Under the pieces are notes generated by a model, which was not told the DNA's origin, did no database searches, and saw only the letters and a list, made by a program, of their open reading frames with translations. DNA of 64,000 nucleotides from Flavobacteriaceae bacterium PRS1 (GTDB lineage Bacteria > Bacteroidota > Bacteroidia > Flavobacteriales > Flavobacteriaceae): assembly GCA_003709165.1 (NCBI GenBank), contig RDRZ01000002.1:1-64000 (forward strand), in the 5' to 3' direction. Both the position numbers and the translations under genes were made by a program. Shown here in pieces: positions 8,410-15,734 of this stretch. Each line of letters starts with the position of its first letter. Position 1 is the first letter of the stretch.

Positions 8410-9015
8410 ATGAAGCCATCCATTATTATTGCCGATGACCACCCTTTAGTATTAAAAGGATTATATGATTTTTTAACCGAAAAAAACCACAATGTAGTTG
8501 GAAGCGCAACAAATGGTAAAGAAGCCTACGAATTAATAATTAAGCATAAACCAGACATTGCTATTTTAGATATTAGAATGCCTTATAAATCAGGTATAGA
8601 GATTACCGAAGCCTGTATAAGTAATAATATAAAAACAAAAATCGTGCTTATAACTTTCGAAAAGAGCGCACAACTTTACCATCAGGCAAAAGCATTAAAC
8701 GTTTCTGGTTATATACTTAAAGAATTTGCTTTAAGCGAAATTGAAAACTGCCTGACTGCCATTGAAAACAACAACCCTTTTTATAGTCCAGAAATTGAAG
8801 AATTTATGTTAACTCAAGAAGACGTAATTGATATGAGTATTTTAACACCTACCGAAAAAAAGATACTTAAATTAATTGCTCAAAATAAAACTGCTAAAGA
8901 GATTGGTGTTATTTTATTTACATCTAGCAGAACTGTCGAAAAACATAAAAGTCACATTATCAATAAACTAAATATAGAATCTCATCAGAATAGTTTATTG
9001 ATTTGGGCAAAATAA
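8410..9015 (+). CDS. LuxR/NarL-type response regulator
   Basis: The 201-residue protein joins a receiver domain (about 1-118) to a LuxR-type DNA-binding helix-turn-helix (about 140-198). The acidic pocket (D9, D10) and the phospho-acceptor D54 in ILDIRMP are present, and a conserved Lys lies in GYILKEF. It should be phosphorylated by a sensor kinase and then bind DNA. No kinase gene is adjacent, so it is an orphan regulator in this window. It starts 29 bases after the retropepsin-like gene, so a shared transcript is possible. Confidence 0.93.
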   Translation: MKPSIIIADDHPLVLKGLYDFLTEKNHNVVGSATNGKEAYELIIKHKPDIAILDIRMPYKSGIEITEACISNNIKTKIVLITFEKSAQLYHQAKALNVSGYILKEFALSEIENCLTAIENNNPFYSPEIEEFMLTQEDVIDMSILTPTEKKILKLIAQNKTAKEIGVILFTSSRTVEKHKSHIINKLNIESHQNSLLIWAK

Positions 9016-9317
9016 AATCAAGATTTCTTTTTGTAAATATACGTAACGTTACGTATTGTTTAGTGTCCTTTTATTACAGACATTTACAGTGCTATTAATT
9101 AGTCATTAGGGAGAATTAGCGAAAGCTCTGGGTTATTTTTAATTCAGAGCTTTCAAATTAAATCTTTTCCCTTTTTAATCTACATCCAGATTTATCTATT
9201 AATAAAAATAATAACCTTAGAAACAAGATTATTTTAATTGGATTAGTTGTTATAGTTATACTCGTTATTTCTATAAATTTTTTATAAATGAAAAAGCATT
9301 TTTTAAAAAGGTGCTTC
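9016..9317. other. Intergenic region with a hairpin and a start-less open frame
   Basis: This 302-bp gap contains a perfect 10-bp inverted repeat (9121-9154) that could terminate the response-regulator transcript. An open frame (9162-9287) has no ATG, GTG or TTG, and its end encodes a hydrophobic stretch resembling a membrane helix. I see no other feature. Confidence 0.5.
9121..9154 (+). terminator. Possible terminator hairpin after the response regulator
   Basis: GAAAGCTCTG pairs perfectly with CAGAGCTTTC across a 14-nt loop. The downstream tract is AT-rich with T runs but not a clean poly-T, so the terminator role is tentative. Confidence 0.5.
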
Positions 9318-9893
9318 CTATTCTTTCCATTTTAAGGTTTCCATAATATGCTGAATGTCTTTCTTAAGATAATCTGCGGCAGGAAGAATTGAATCATAAT
9401 TAGGCTTTACATAAAAGTATAAAGAACCCGTTAAAAAATGGGTAATACTATCGGTTACATAAAATTGGGCTTGTGATGCTACATTCCCATCTACTTCGTA
9501 AAACATACCATAAACACGCTGTTCAAGATTTCCAAATGACTGTCCTGTTATTGCATCTGCTTTTCTTGCATGTGATTGAGTAATATTTTGTGCATCATTA
9601 ATTAGCAATTGTAAATTATTGGCATCTATTTTTTTATATGTCAAAAAAATGGTTGCTTTAATAGTAGGATAAGTAACTTCTAAGCCTAAAGTTTTTTTAT
9701 TTCTTGATGATTTTATAACTCCTATTTTATTAGCAATACTGTTTTTTTTAAAAGTAAAGGGTAAGTTGGTATTAACTTCTTTATATTGTGGCTTAGGATA
9801 CTCTAATCTTAAAAATGCTTTTGGTTTTGGCATAGGTTCGTTACCGCAAGACATAAAAAAGACTATTGCAAAAAGGAAGAATATATTTTTCAT
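9318..9893 (-). CDS. gldD: Gliding motility lipoprotein GldD
   Basis: The 191-residue product has a lipoprotein signal peptide with the lipid-attachment Cys at residue 16 (context FFMSCGNEP) and the GldD-like start of the mature part (KPKAFLRLEYPKPQY). GldD is needed for gliding and T9SS function in Flavobacterium johnsoniae; its molecular role is not settled. I choose the ATG at 9893 over the GTG at 9905, because the GTG lies inside a short hairpin (9901-9914) and would add only four non-conserved residues. It lies downstream of gldE on the same strand, but a 360-bp gap with a dispersed repeat separates them, so it may be transcribed alone. Confidence 0.92.
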   Translation of the reverse strand: MKNIFFLFAIVFFMSCGNEPMPKPKAFLRLEYPKPQYKEVNTNLPFTFKKNSIANKIGVIKSSRNKKTLGLEVTYPTIKATIFLTYKKIDANNLQLLINDAQNITQSHARKADAITGQSFGNLEQRVYGMFYEVDGNVASQAQFYVTDSITHFLTGSLYFYVKPNYDSILPAADYLKKDIQHIMETLKWKE

Positions 9894-9943
9894 AGCATTG
9901 CCCACAAAAGTGGGTATCTTATTATAATTAAACAGTATTGTCA

Positions 9944-10175
9944 GGCTAAAGACATAAGACTGCTTCGCTATAAGAGCAAAGAATCAAGACTACATTATAA
10001 CTAATTGATATTGTATTAGTTAAAATTAATCAGGTTCAATAACTCGCGTTTCCTTGCATATTTTCAAAAGCAAGGTGTCAAATTTTAGAAACCTCTAAAT
10101 AACTTGTGCTGAACTTGTTTAAGTATAACAAACACAATGCTTTAGCGACTTATTAATTTTTTTACTAACAACAAT
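9944..10175. repeat. Dispersed intergenic repeat, copy B
   Basis: This aligns with 2095-2303. The best-kept part is the middle: AACTAATTGATA, GTTAAAATT, then TTCAATAA, then CTTGC(A)TATT...AAAGCAAGGTGTCAA; the right end is again TTAATTTTTTTACT followed by ACAACAAT. It holds no ORF and makes up most of the 9906-10253 gap between gldE and gldD. In that gap I see only this repeat and the small CCCAC-aaaa-GTGGG hairpin at 9901-9914. Confidence 0.7.
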
Positions 10176-10253
10176 GATAATTAAACTTTAGAGCTTGTCC
10201 AATAACTTTAAGTACTTACAACTTTATCACACTTTAAGTACTGTGTAGTTACA

Positions 10254-11585
10254 CTAATCTTTAATCGTAACTTTAATTTGTTTTATGCGTTTTTTATCTA
10301 TGGCTTCAATAGTAAAAACGTAATTATCAAAATTTATTTCACTTCCTTTTTTAGGAAAACTTCCGGAAACCTCTAAAACAAATCCAGCAATAGTTTCTGA
10401 TTCACCTTTTTTAGTTTCAAAAACAGTTTCATCTTCAAGCTCAATAATTTTATAAAAGTCTTTTAATGTTGTTTTTCCTTCAAACACAAAATTGTTTTCA
10501 TCGAGTTTAGAATATGTAAGGTCATCTACATCAAACTCATCACCAATATCACCTACAATTTCTTCTATAACATCTTCAAGAGAAACAAGCCCAGAAGTTC
10601 CTCCATACTCGTCAACTACAACAGCAAGATGCACTTTCTTTTCTTGAAATTCTACCATTAAATCGTCTAACTTTTTGTTCTCAGGCACAAAAAACGGTTC
10701 TCGAAGTAAGCTCGTCCAATCAAAATATTCTTTATCTAAATGAGGTAATAAATCTTTTACGTATAAAATACCCGAAATAGTATCTACATTATCTTTGTAA
10801 ACAGGAATTCTGGAATAACCATGTTTAATTATTTCGGGAATAATCTCGCTATATTTTAGATTTTCATCTAAAGCAAAAATATCAATTCGTGGTCGCATCA
10901 CTTGTTTAGTGTCAGTATTTCCAAAAGACAAAATTCCCTTTAATATTTTATGCTCTTCACTCGTTGTGTCTTCTTCACTGGTTAATTCTAAAGCTTGCGA
11001 TAATTTATCAATATTTAAATTAGATTTCTGTTTCCGTAATTTATTACTAATAGTTTTTGTTACTCTTTGCATTGGTAAACTTAAAGGCGAAAAAACAGTG
11101 TCTAATATTTTTAATGGATATGCCATGAATTTCGAAAACTTTAAATTATTCCGGCTGGCATATACCTTTGGTAATATTTCTCCGAAAAGCAAAATCAAAA
11201 ATGTGGCAGTAACTACTTTTAAAAAGAATACGAGATTAAATTCAAAAAAATAAAAATCAATAGCAGTATTAACATTTTTAAATAAAATATCGCTTATTGA
11301 AGCAAACAAAATAACAATAGCAATATTTATAAAATTATTGGCTATTAATATAGTCGCCAATAATTTTTGAGGGTTTTGTAAAAGTTTAGAAACTATCTCT
11401 ATAGGCTTGGATTTTTCTTCTAGAGCAGTATCAATATCTATTTTTGTGAGCGAAAACAAAGCGACTTCGGCACCCGAAATTAATGCTGAACATAGCAAAA
11501 GGAAAAATAAAATGACAAATCCAAATGCAATTGAAACATCAATTGTGTTAAGGTAGATAATTAAACTAAAGGGATCGGGATCCAA
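10254..11585 (-). CDS. gldE: Gliding motility-associated CNNM/CorC-like membrane protein GldE
   Basis: The 443-residue protein has an N-terminal membrane domain with several helices (about 20-155, including SGAEVALFSL typical of CNNM/DUF21 domains), then two CBS motifs (about 200-330) and a C-terminal transporter-associated HCC domain (about 350-440). General CNNM/CorC homologues are linked to magnesium or cobalt efflux; GldE is partly redundant with GldD-linked functions in gliding. The assignment to GldE rather than a generic hemolysin-family protein rests on the position next to gldD and downstream of ssb and mutY. It starts 24 bases after the ssb stop. Confidence 0.9.
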   Translation of the reverse strand: MDPDPFSLIIYLNTIDVSIAFGFVILFFLLLCSALISGAEVALFSLTKIDIDTALEEKSKPIEIVSKLLQNPQKLLATILIANNFINIAIVILFASISDILFKNVNTAIDFYFFEFNLVFFLKVVTATFLILLFGEILPKVYASRNNLKFSKFMAYPLKILDTVFSPLSLPMQRVTKTISNKLRKQKSNLNIDKLSQALELTSEEDTTSEEHKILKGILSFGNTDTKQVMRPRIDIFALDENLKYSEIIPEIIKHGYSRIPVYKDNVDTISGILYVKDLLPHLDKEYFDWTSLLREPFFVPENKKLDDLMVEFQEKKVHLAVVVDEYGGTSGLVSLEDVIEEIVGDIGDEFDVDDLTYSKLDENNFVFEGKTTLKDFYKIIELEDETVFETKKGESETIAGFVLEVSGSFPKKGSEINFDNYVFTIEAIDKKRIKQIKVTIKD

Positions 11586-11609
11586 ATGATATTGTATTAG
11601 TGAAACAAT

Positions 11610-12056
11610 TTAGAACGGTAAGTCATCTTCTTCTGTGGCTGGCTCGTTTACTACTTCTTGATTTTTCTGTACAGATGGTTGTACTTCTTGTGAAGCAGCT
11701 TCAACTGAAGCGCTTTCTCTTTTTGTGGATAAAAATGTAAAATCTTTACACTGAATTTCGGTAGAAAAACGATCTATTCCTTTATCATCTTGCCACTTAC
11801 GTGTTTTAATTCGTCCTTCAATATAAACCTTGTCTCCTTTGCTTAAATATTTTTCGCAAATCTCTGCAGCTTTATTTCTTACCACTATATTATGCCATTC
11901 TGTGTTAGAAACACGCTCATTAGTTTGTTTGCTAACATAGGTTTCGGTTGTGGCTAACGGAAAACGACCTATACAGCCACCACCTTCAAAATAATGCATT
12001 TTTACTTCGTCTCCCAAATGCCCAATTAGCATCACTTTATTTAATGTTCCTGACAT
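11610..12056 (-). CDS. ssb: Single-stranded DNA-binding protein
   Basis: The 148-residue protein has an N-terminal OB fold (about 1-108), beginning MSGTLNKVMLIGHLG, a flexible linker, and the acidic C-terminal tip EEDDLPF used by SSB to recruit repair and replication proteins. It coats single-stranded DNA as a tetramer. It lies between mutY and gldE on the minus strand; mutY ends 89 bases upstream, and a -7 box (12080-12087) suggests ssb-gldE has its own promoter. Confidence 0.96.
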   Translation of the reverse strand: MSGTLNKVMLIGHLGDEVKMHYFEGGGCIGRFPLATTETYVSKQTNERVSNTEWHNIVVRNKAAEICEKYLSKGDKVYIEGRIKTRKWQDDKGIDRFSTEIQCKDFTFLSTKRESASVEAASQEVQPSVQKNQEVVNEPATEEDDLPF

Positions 12057-12079
12057 AATTATTTATTTTATTAAAAATA

Positions 12080-12087
12080 CAAAATTA
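12080..12087 (-). promoter_or_regulatory. -7 promoter box of ssb-gldE
   Basis: On the minus strand TAATTTTG matches TAnnTTTG and lies 23 nt before the ssb start codon. I could not find a TTG at the usual upstream distance. Confidence 0.4.
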
Positions 12088-12145
12088 ACCGAATTATTAT
12101 AGACTTTTTTAAAAGTAATAAAAAAATATGAACAATATATTTATT

Positions 12146-13186
12146 CTAAAAATTAAACCTATCTATAAATCTGCTTATCAAAACTGGTACTGGATAAGAT
12201 TTTATTTTTGTTATATCTATTCCTGTTCTCGGAAGTTCTTTAACTTTTAAAACCCAAAACTTTGTATATAAATGTTGATGAGAAAGTTTATGAACAATTT
12301 CGGTTTCATTAAAAAGACTAAAACTATAATCTGCACCATTAATATATGTAATCACATCATTATTATTTTTGAAATTTTCATGTAATAATGATTCACTTGT
12401 TTCAATTAAGGGGAATTGATATAAATATTGCCAAATCCCTTTCTCTTTACGTTGCTCTAAAATCGTTTTATTGCTTTCTGAAACAAACACTAAAAAATTA
12501 AAATATTTTTTTGAAATTTTAGTTTTACTAATTTTAACAGATAGTTCTGCTATTCTGTCAAATTGCAATGCTACACATGTTGCATTTAATGGACATATTT
12601 TACAATTTGGCGTCTTTGGTTTGCATTGCGTTGCACCAAACTCCATAATTGCTTGGTTATAATCTCCAATATTGTTTTTAGGCAATAGTGATTGCGCAAG
12701 TGATTTAAATTTTTTGATACCTTGAGTTGAATTAATAGGAACCTCAATTCCGAAAAAACGGGACAATACTCTATAAACGTTACCATCTACAACTGCTGCT
12801 GGCTCATTATAACAAATTGAAGCAATTGCGCTTGCAGTATAATCTCCAACGCCTTTAAGTTTTAATAGCTCTTTATAGGTCTTCGGAAACTCTCCGTTTA
12901 ATTCGCTTACAATATACTTTGCTGAAAAATGCAAATTCCGAGCTCTCGAATAATAACCCAAACCTTGCCACAGCTTTAAAATGGTACTTTCTTTAGCTAT
13001 TGCAAGATCAAAAACTGTAGGAAAGTTAGCAACAAAATCTTCATAATAAGGTAAGCCTTGTTTAATTTGTGTTTGCTGCATTATAATTTCTGAAAGCCAT
13101 ATACAATAAGGATTTCGTGTTTCTCTCCAAGGAAGCTCTCTCTTATGTTCTGAATACCAATATATTAATATTTTTGTAAAATTCAT
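12146..13186 (-). CDS. mutY: A/G-specific adenine DNA glycosylase
   Basis: The 346-residue enzyme removes adenine mispaired with 8-oxoguanine. The helix-hairpin-helix region (LKGVGDYTASAI, about 110-121) is followed by catalytic D134 in VVDGNV; E33 is the second catalytic acid. The [4Fe-4S] loop has the correct CX6CX2CX5C spacing at C188, C195, C198 and C204. The C-terminal NUDIX-like domain (about 225-340) reads the oxidised base. The cluster would be supplied by the suf genes at 51-58 kb. It is transcribed toward ssb and diverges from the HU gene. Confidence 0.95.
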   Translation of the reverse strand: MNFTKILIYWYSEHKRELPWRETRNPYCIWLSEIIMQQTQIKQGLPYYEDFVANFPTVFDLAIAKESTILKLWQGLGYYSRARNLHFSAKYIVSELNGEFPKTYKELLKLKGVGDYTASAIASICYNEPAAVVDGNVYRVLSRFFGIEVPINSTQGIKKFKSLAQSLLPKNNIGDYNQAIMEFGATQCKPKTPNCKICPLNATCVALQFDRIAELSVKISKTKISKKYFNFLVFVSESNKTILEQRKEKGIWQYLYQFPLIETSESLLHENFKNNNDVITYINGADYSFSLFNETEIVHKLSHQHLYTKFWVLKVKELPRTGIDITKIKSYPVPVLISRFIDRFNF

Positions 13187-13249
13187 TTAAAAAAATTCCT
13201 TGACTGACAAAAATAAACGTTTATTTGGTTAAATTTTAATGTATTAGAC

Positions 13250-13281
13250 TTGAAATATTGAATATAAAATACATATATTTG
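13250..13281 (+). promoter_or_regulatory. Promoter of the HU gene
   Basis: TTG (13250-13252), a 21-nt spacer and TATATTTG (13274-13281) match the Bacteroidota promoter pattern. The resulting leader is about 40 nt and A-rich before the ATG at 13326. Confidence 0.6.
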
Positions 13282-13325
13282 CAACCCTTATAATTAATAA
13301 ATAACCCTTTAAAAAACAACAAACA

Positions 13326-13616
13326 ATGACTAAAGCTGATATAGTAGCAAAAATTTCTGAAAAATTAGGAATAGAAAAAGGAGATGTTCAAGCAACAGTA
13401 GAAACATTTATGAGTGAAGTTAAAACATCTTTAGAAGGTGGCAATAACGTATATCTTAGAGGTTTCGGCAGTTTCATCATCAAAGCCAGAGCAGAAAAAA
13501 CCGGTAGAAATATTTCAAAAAATACAACTATTATAATTCCGGCTCACAACATACCTGCATTTAAACCAGCAAAAGTTTTTGTTGAAAGTATAAAAGCTAA
13601 TGTTAAGATTAAATAA
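13326..13616 (+). CDS. HU/IHF-family DNA-binding protein
   Basis: This 96-residue histone-like protein has the HU fold: two N-terminal helices, a beta-sheet saddle and the DNA-binding arm with LRGFGSF and the Asn/Ile-rich IIIPAHNIPAFKP region, where the Pro that intercalates DNA in the family is kept. It bends and compacts DNA as a dimer. It has its own promoter (13250-13281). Forty bases downstream is a small basic-peptide gene that ends in a strong terminator, so both may share a transcript. Confidence 0.95.
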   Translation: MTKADIVAKISEKLGIEKGDVQATVETFMSEVKTSLEGGNNVYLRGFGSFIIKARAEKTGRNISKNTTIIIPAHNIPAFKPAKVFVESIKANVKIK

Positions 13617-13656
13617 AACAATTAATAAAATATTAATTTAAAAAAAGTATTAATTT

Positions 13657-13746
13657 ATGCCAAGTGGTAAAAAACGTAAAAGACACAAGGTTGCTACGCA
13701 TAAGCGTAAAAAAAGACGAAGAGCTAATCGTCACAAGAAAAATTAA
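13657..13746 (+). CDS. Very small, highly basic protein (29 residues)
   Basis: An ATG at 13657 opens a 29-codon frame starting MPSGKKRKRHK and ending NRHKKN; about two thirds of the residues are Lys, Arg or His. It lies between HU and rng and is followed 2 bases after its stop by a perfect 12-bp terminator stem. Length, charge and the MPSGKKRKRHK start suggest a conserved nucleic-acid-binding peptide, perhaps ribosome-associated. I recall that Bacteroidota ribosomes have lineage-specific small proteins but cannot say this is one. The alternative is a nucleoid-associated peptide, as its neighbour is HU. Confidence 0.75.
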   Translation: MPSGKKRKRHKVATHKRKKRRRANRHKKN

Positions 13747-13748
13747 CA

Positions 13749-13778
13749 CGAAAAAGTAGTTTGATGACTACTTTTTCG
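13749..13778 (+). terminator. Rho-independent terminator after the small basic gene
   Basis: CGAAAAAGTAGT pairs over 12 bp with ACTACTTTTTCG around a 6-nt loop. It starts 2 bases after the stop codon of the 29-residue gene. The stem itself ends in a T-rich tract. Confidence 0.8.
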
Positions 13779-13875
13779 ATTTATATTAAAATCGTTCTTT
13801 GATATTAAATTTATGATAATTTACTTTATACACTTATGTTTTTAGGAATTTTGACAAATTTATTTTTTTCTTTAT

Positions 13876-13927
13876 CAAGGCACAAATTTCAATCATAGCC
13901 TTAGCTACGATTTAAATTTTAACGCAG
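13876..13927. repeat. Palindromic repeat core, related to 28634-28685
   Basis: On the minus strand this reads CTGCGTTA, AATTT, then TAGCTAAGGCTAT, AAATTT and CCTTG. The same blocks, in the same order and with similar spacing, occur at 28634-28685 inside a MITE-like element. Confidence 0.55.
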
Positions 13928-14026
13928 ACAAAGGGAAAAAGAACAAGTATAAAAACTGAAAATCTATGTGTATTAAGTATAATATGCTTTTACCTTACCA
14001 TAATCATAAATTTTACAGATTAAAAT

Positions 14027-14042
14027 CCCGATAATTATCGGG
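14027..14042. repeat. 16-bp palindrome CCCGATAATTATCGGG
   Basis: It is a perfect palindrome upstream of rng. A very similar palindrome, TCCCGATAGCTATCGGGA, lies at 52735-52752, and CCCG...CGGG hairpins lie at 3099-3118 and 16789-16808, suggesting one REP-like family. Confidence 0.6.
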
Positions 14043-14112
14043 GCCTGTGAATCAAATTAAATATGTATAATCCATCTGTCACACTTAAACGTGATAGATT
14101 AAAATTAACAAA

Positions 14113-15660
14113 ATGAATAAAGAATTAATAATTCGTTCTAGTTCTAACACTGTTGATTTTGCCTTATTAAAAGATGGAAAACTAATTGAATTACAAAAAG
14201 ATGAAGAAGGCAATAATTTTTCGGTTGGCGATGTGTTTTTAGCCAAAATCAGAAAATCTGTTGCTGGTTTAAATGCAGCATTTGTTAATGTTGGTTATAA
14301 AAAAGATGCGTTTTTGCATTATCATGATTTAGGTCCAAAACTTCCAACTCTTTTAAAATTCGTAAAACGTGTAAGCACAGGTAAACTTAGAGATTATTCT
14401 TTAAAGAATTTCCCATTTGAAAAAGATATTGATAAAAACGGCAGCATTGCTGACGCCATAAAATCAAATCAATCTGTATTAGTACAAATAGTAAAAGAAC
14501 CAATATCTACTAAAGGACCACGAATTAGTTCGGAGCTTTCATTAGCTGGTAGATATTTAGTTTTAGTTCCTTTTTCTGATCGAATTTCAATTTCTCAAAA
14601 AATTGAAAACAGAGAAGAAAAAGACAGACTTAAACGTTTGCTTAAAAGTATAACTCCAAAAGGATTCGGAGTTATAGTACGTACTGTTGCAGAAGGCAAA
14701 AAAGTAGCTGAACTAGACAGAGATTTACAAAATTTGTATGGTCGTTGGGCCGCAATGTGTAAAAAGCTACATAAAGCACATCATCCTAGTAAAGTGTTAG
14801 GAGAAATGAATAAAGCCTCTTCTATTTTAAGAGATATATTTAATGACTCTTTTACTTCAATAATAGTAGATGATGAATTGCTTTACATTCAAATAAAAGA
14901 TTATTTGCAAGAAATTGCACCTAAAAAAGAATCAATAGTTAAGTTGTATCAGTCTAATATTCCAATTTTTGAAAAACATGGAATTGAGAGGCAAATAAAA
15001 ACATCCTTTGGACGCACTGTGTCTATGGCAAAAGGAGCTTATCTTATAATAGAACATACAGAAGCTCTTCACGTTATAGATGTTAATAGCGGAAATCGCT
15101 CTAACAAAGCAAAAAACCAAGAGGATACAGCACTTGAAGTTAATTTAATTTCGGCTACTGAACTTGCTCGCCAATTACGCTTGCGTGATATGGGCGGAAT
15201 CATAGTAGTTGATTTTATTGATATGAATAGAGCTGTACATAGAAAAAAACTCTTTAATCATCTTCGTGAAGAAATGAAAGATGACAGAGCAAAACACAAA
15301 ATTTTACCTCCAAGTAAATTTGGATTGATACAAATAACCAGACAACGAGTACGACCAGAACTGAAAATTAAAACCAGAGAGGAAGATCCAAATGGTATTA
15401 ATGGTCAAGAAGTTGAAGCTCCTATCGGAATCGTACAAAAGATTTCGCACGATCTGGAAGAACTATTAAAAAAAGACTATAAAAAGCTGACTTTAAACAC
15501 ACATCCTTTTATAGCAGCCTATTTAACAAAAGGCTTTCCATCTATACGTTCAAAATGGTTTTTTGAACACAAAAAATGGGTGAATATATTACCAAGAGAT
15601 GCTTACACATATCTAGAATATCATTTTTTTGATAAAAATGGTAACAAAATTGAATTGTAA
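14113..15660 (+). CDS. rng: Ribonuclease E/G family endoribonuclease
   Basis: The 515-residue protein is a short RNase G-type enzyme that cuts single-stranded RNA in rRNA maturation and mRNA decay. It has an N-terminal S1 RNA-binding domain (about 36-130), the 5'-sensor region (FGVIVRTVAEG near 185-195) and the DNase I-like catalytic domain with metal-binding D323 (HVIDVNSGN) and D367 (VVDFIDM). The CPxC zinc-link motif of E. coli RNase E/G is absent; there is a single Cys, C216. Thus dimer-dimer contacts must be made differently. The C-terminal RNase E scaffold is missing, as is usual for RNase G. A strong terminator follows. Confidence 0.95.
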   Translation: MNKELIIRSSSNTVDFALLKDGKLIELQKDEEGNNFSVGDVFLAKIRKSVAGLNAAFVNVGYKKDAFLHYHDLGPKLPTLLKFVKRVSTGKLRDYSLKNFPFEKDIDKNGSIADAIKSNQSVLVQIVKEPISTKGPRISSELSLAGRYLVLVPFSDRISISQKIENREEKDRLKRLLKSITPKGFGVIVRTVAEGKKVAELDRDLQNLYGRWAAMCKKLHKAHHPSKVLGEMNKASSILRDIFNDSFTSIIVDDELLYIQIKDYLQEIAPKKESIVKLYQSNIPIFEKHGIERQIKTSFGRTVSMAKGAYLIIEHTEALHVIDVNSGNRSNKAKNQEDTALEVNLISATELARQLRLRDMGGIIVVDFIDMNRAVHRKKLFNHLREEMKDDRAKHKILPPSKFGLIQITRQRVRPELKIKTREEDPNGINGQEVEAPIGIVQKISHDLEELLKKDYKKLTLNTHPFIAAYLTKGFPSIRSKWFFEHKKWVNILPRDAYTYLEYHFFDKNGNKIEL

Positions 15661-15662
15661 AA

Positions 15663-15695
15663 AAATCCTTATTCGAAAGAGTAAGGATTTTTTTT
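15663..15695 (+). terminator. Rho-independent terminator of rng
   Basis: A 12-bp stem (AAATCCTTATTC with GAGTAAGGATTT, one G-U pair) closes a GAAA tetraloop and is followed by a run of T residues. It begins 3 bases past the rng stop codon. Confidence 0.9.
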
Positions 15696-15703
15696 GTTTT
15701 TAT

Positions 15704-15731
15704 GGATTTCTGCTCCCGCCAGAATGACAAA
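15704..15731. repeat. REP-like repeat, copy 1
   Basis: GGATTTCTGC, TCCCGC and CAGAATGACAAA match the better palindrome at 16837-16864 at all but about six positions. The two copies bracket the Tas-like gene. Confidence 0.6.
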
Positions 15732-15734
15732 ATA

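Larger units (their letters stand above)
13747..14112. other. 366-bp intergenic region before rng
   Basis: The gap holds the terminator at 13749-13778, a palindromic repeat core at 13876-13927 related to the one at 28634-28685, and a 16-bp palindrome at 14027-14042. I see no ORF and no clear promoter box for rng. Confidence 0.6.
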
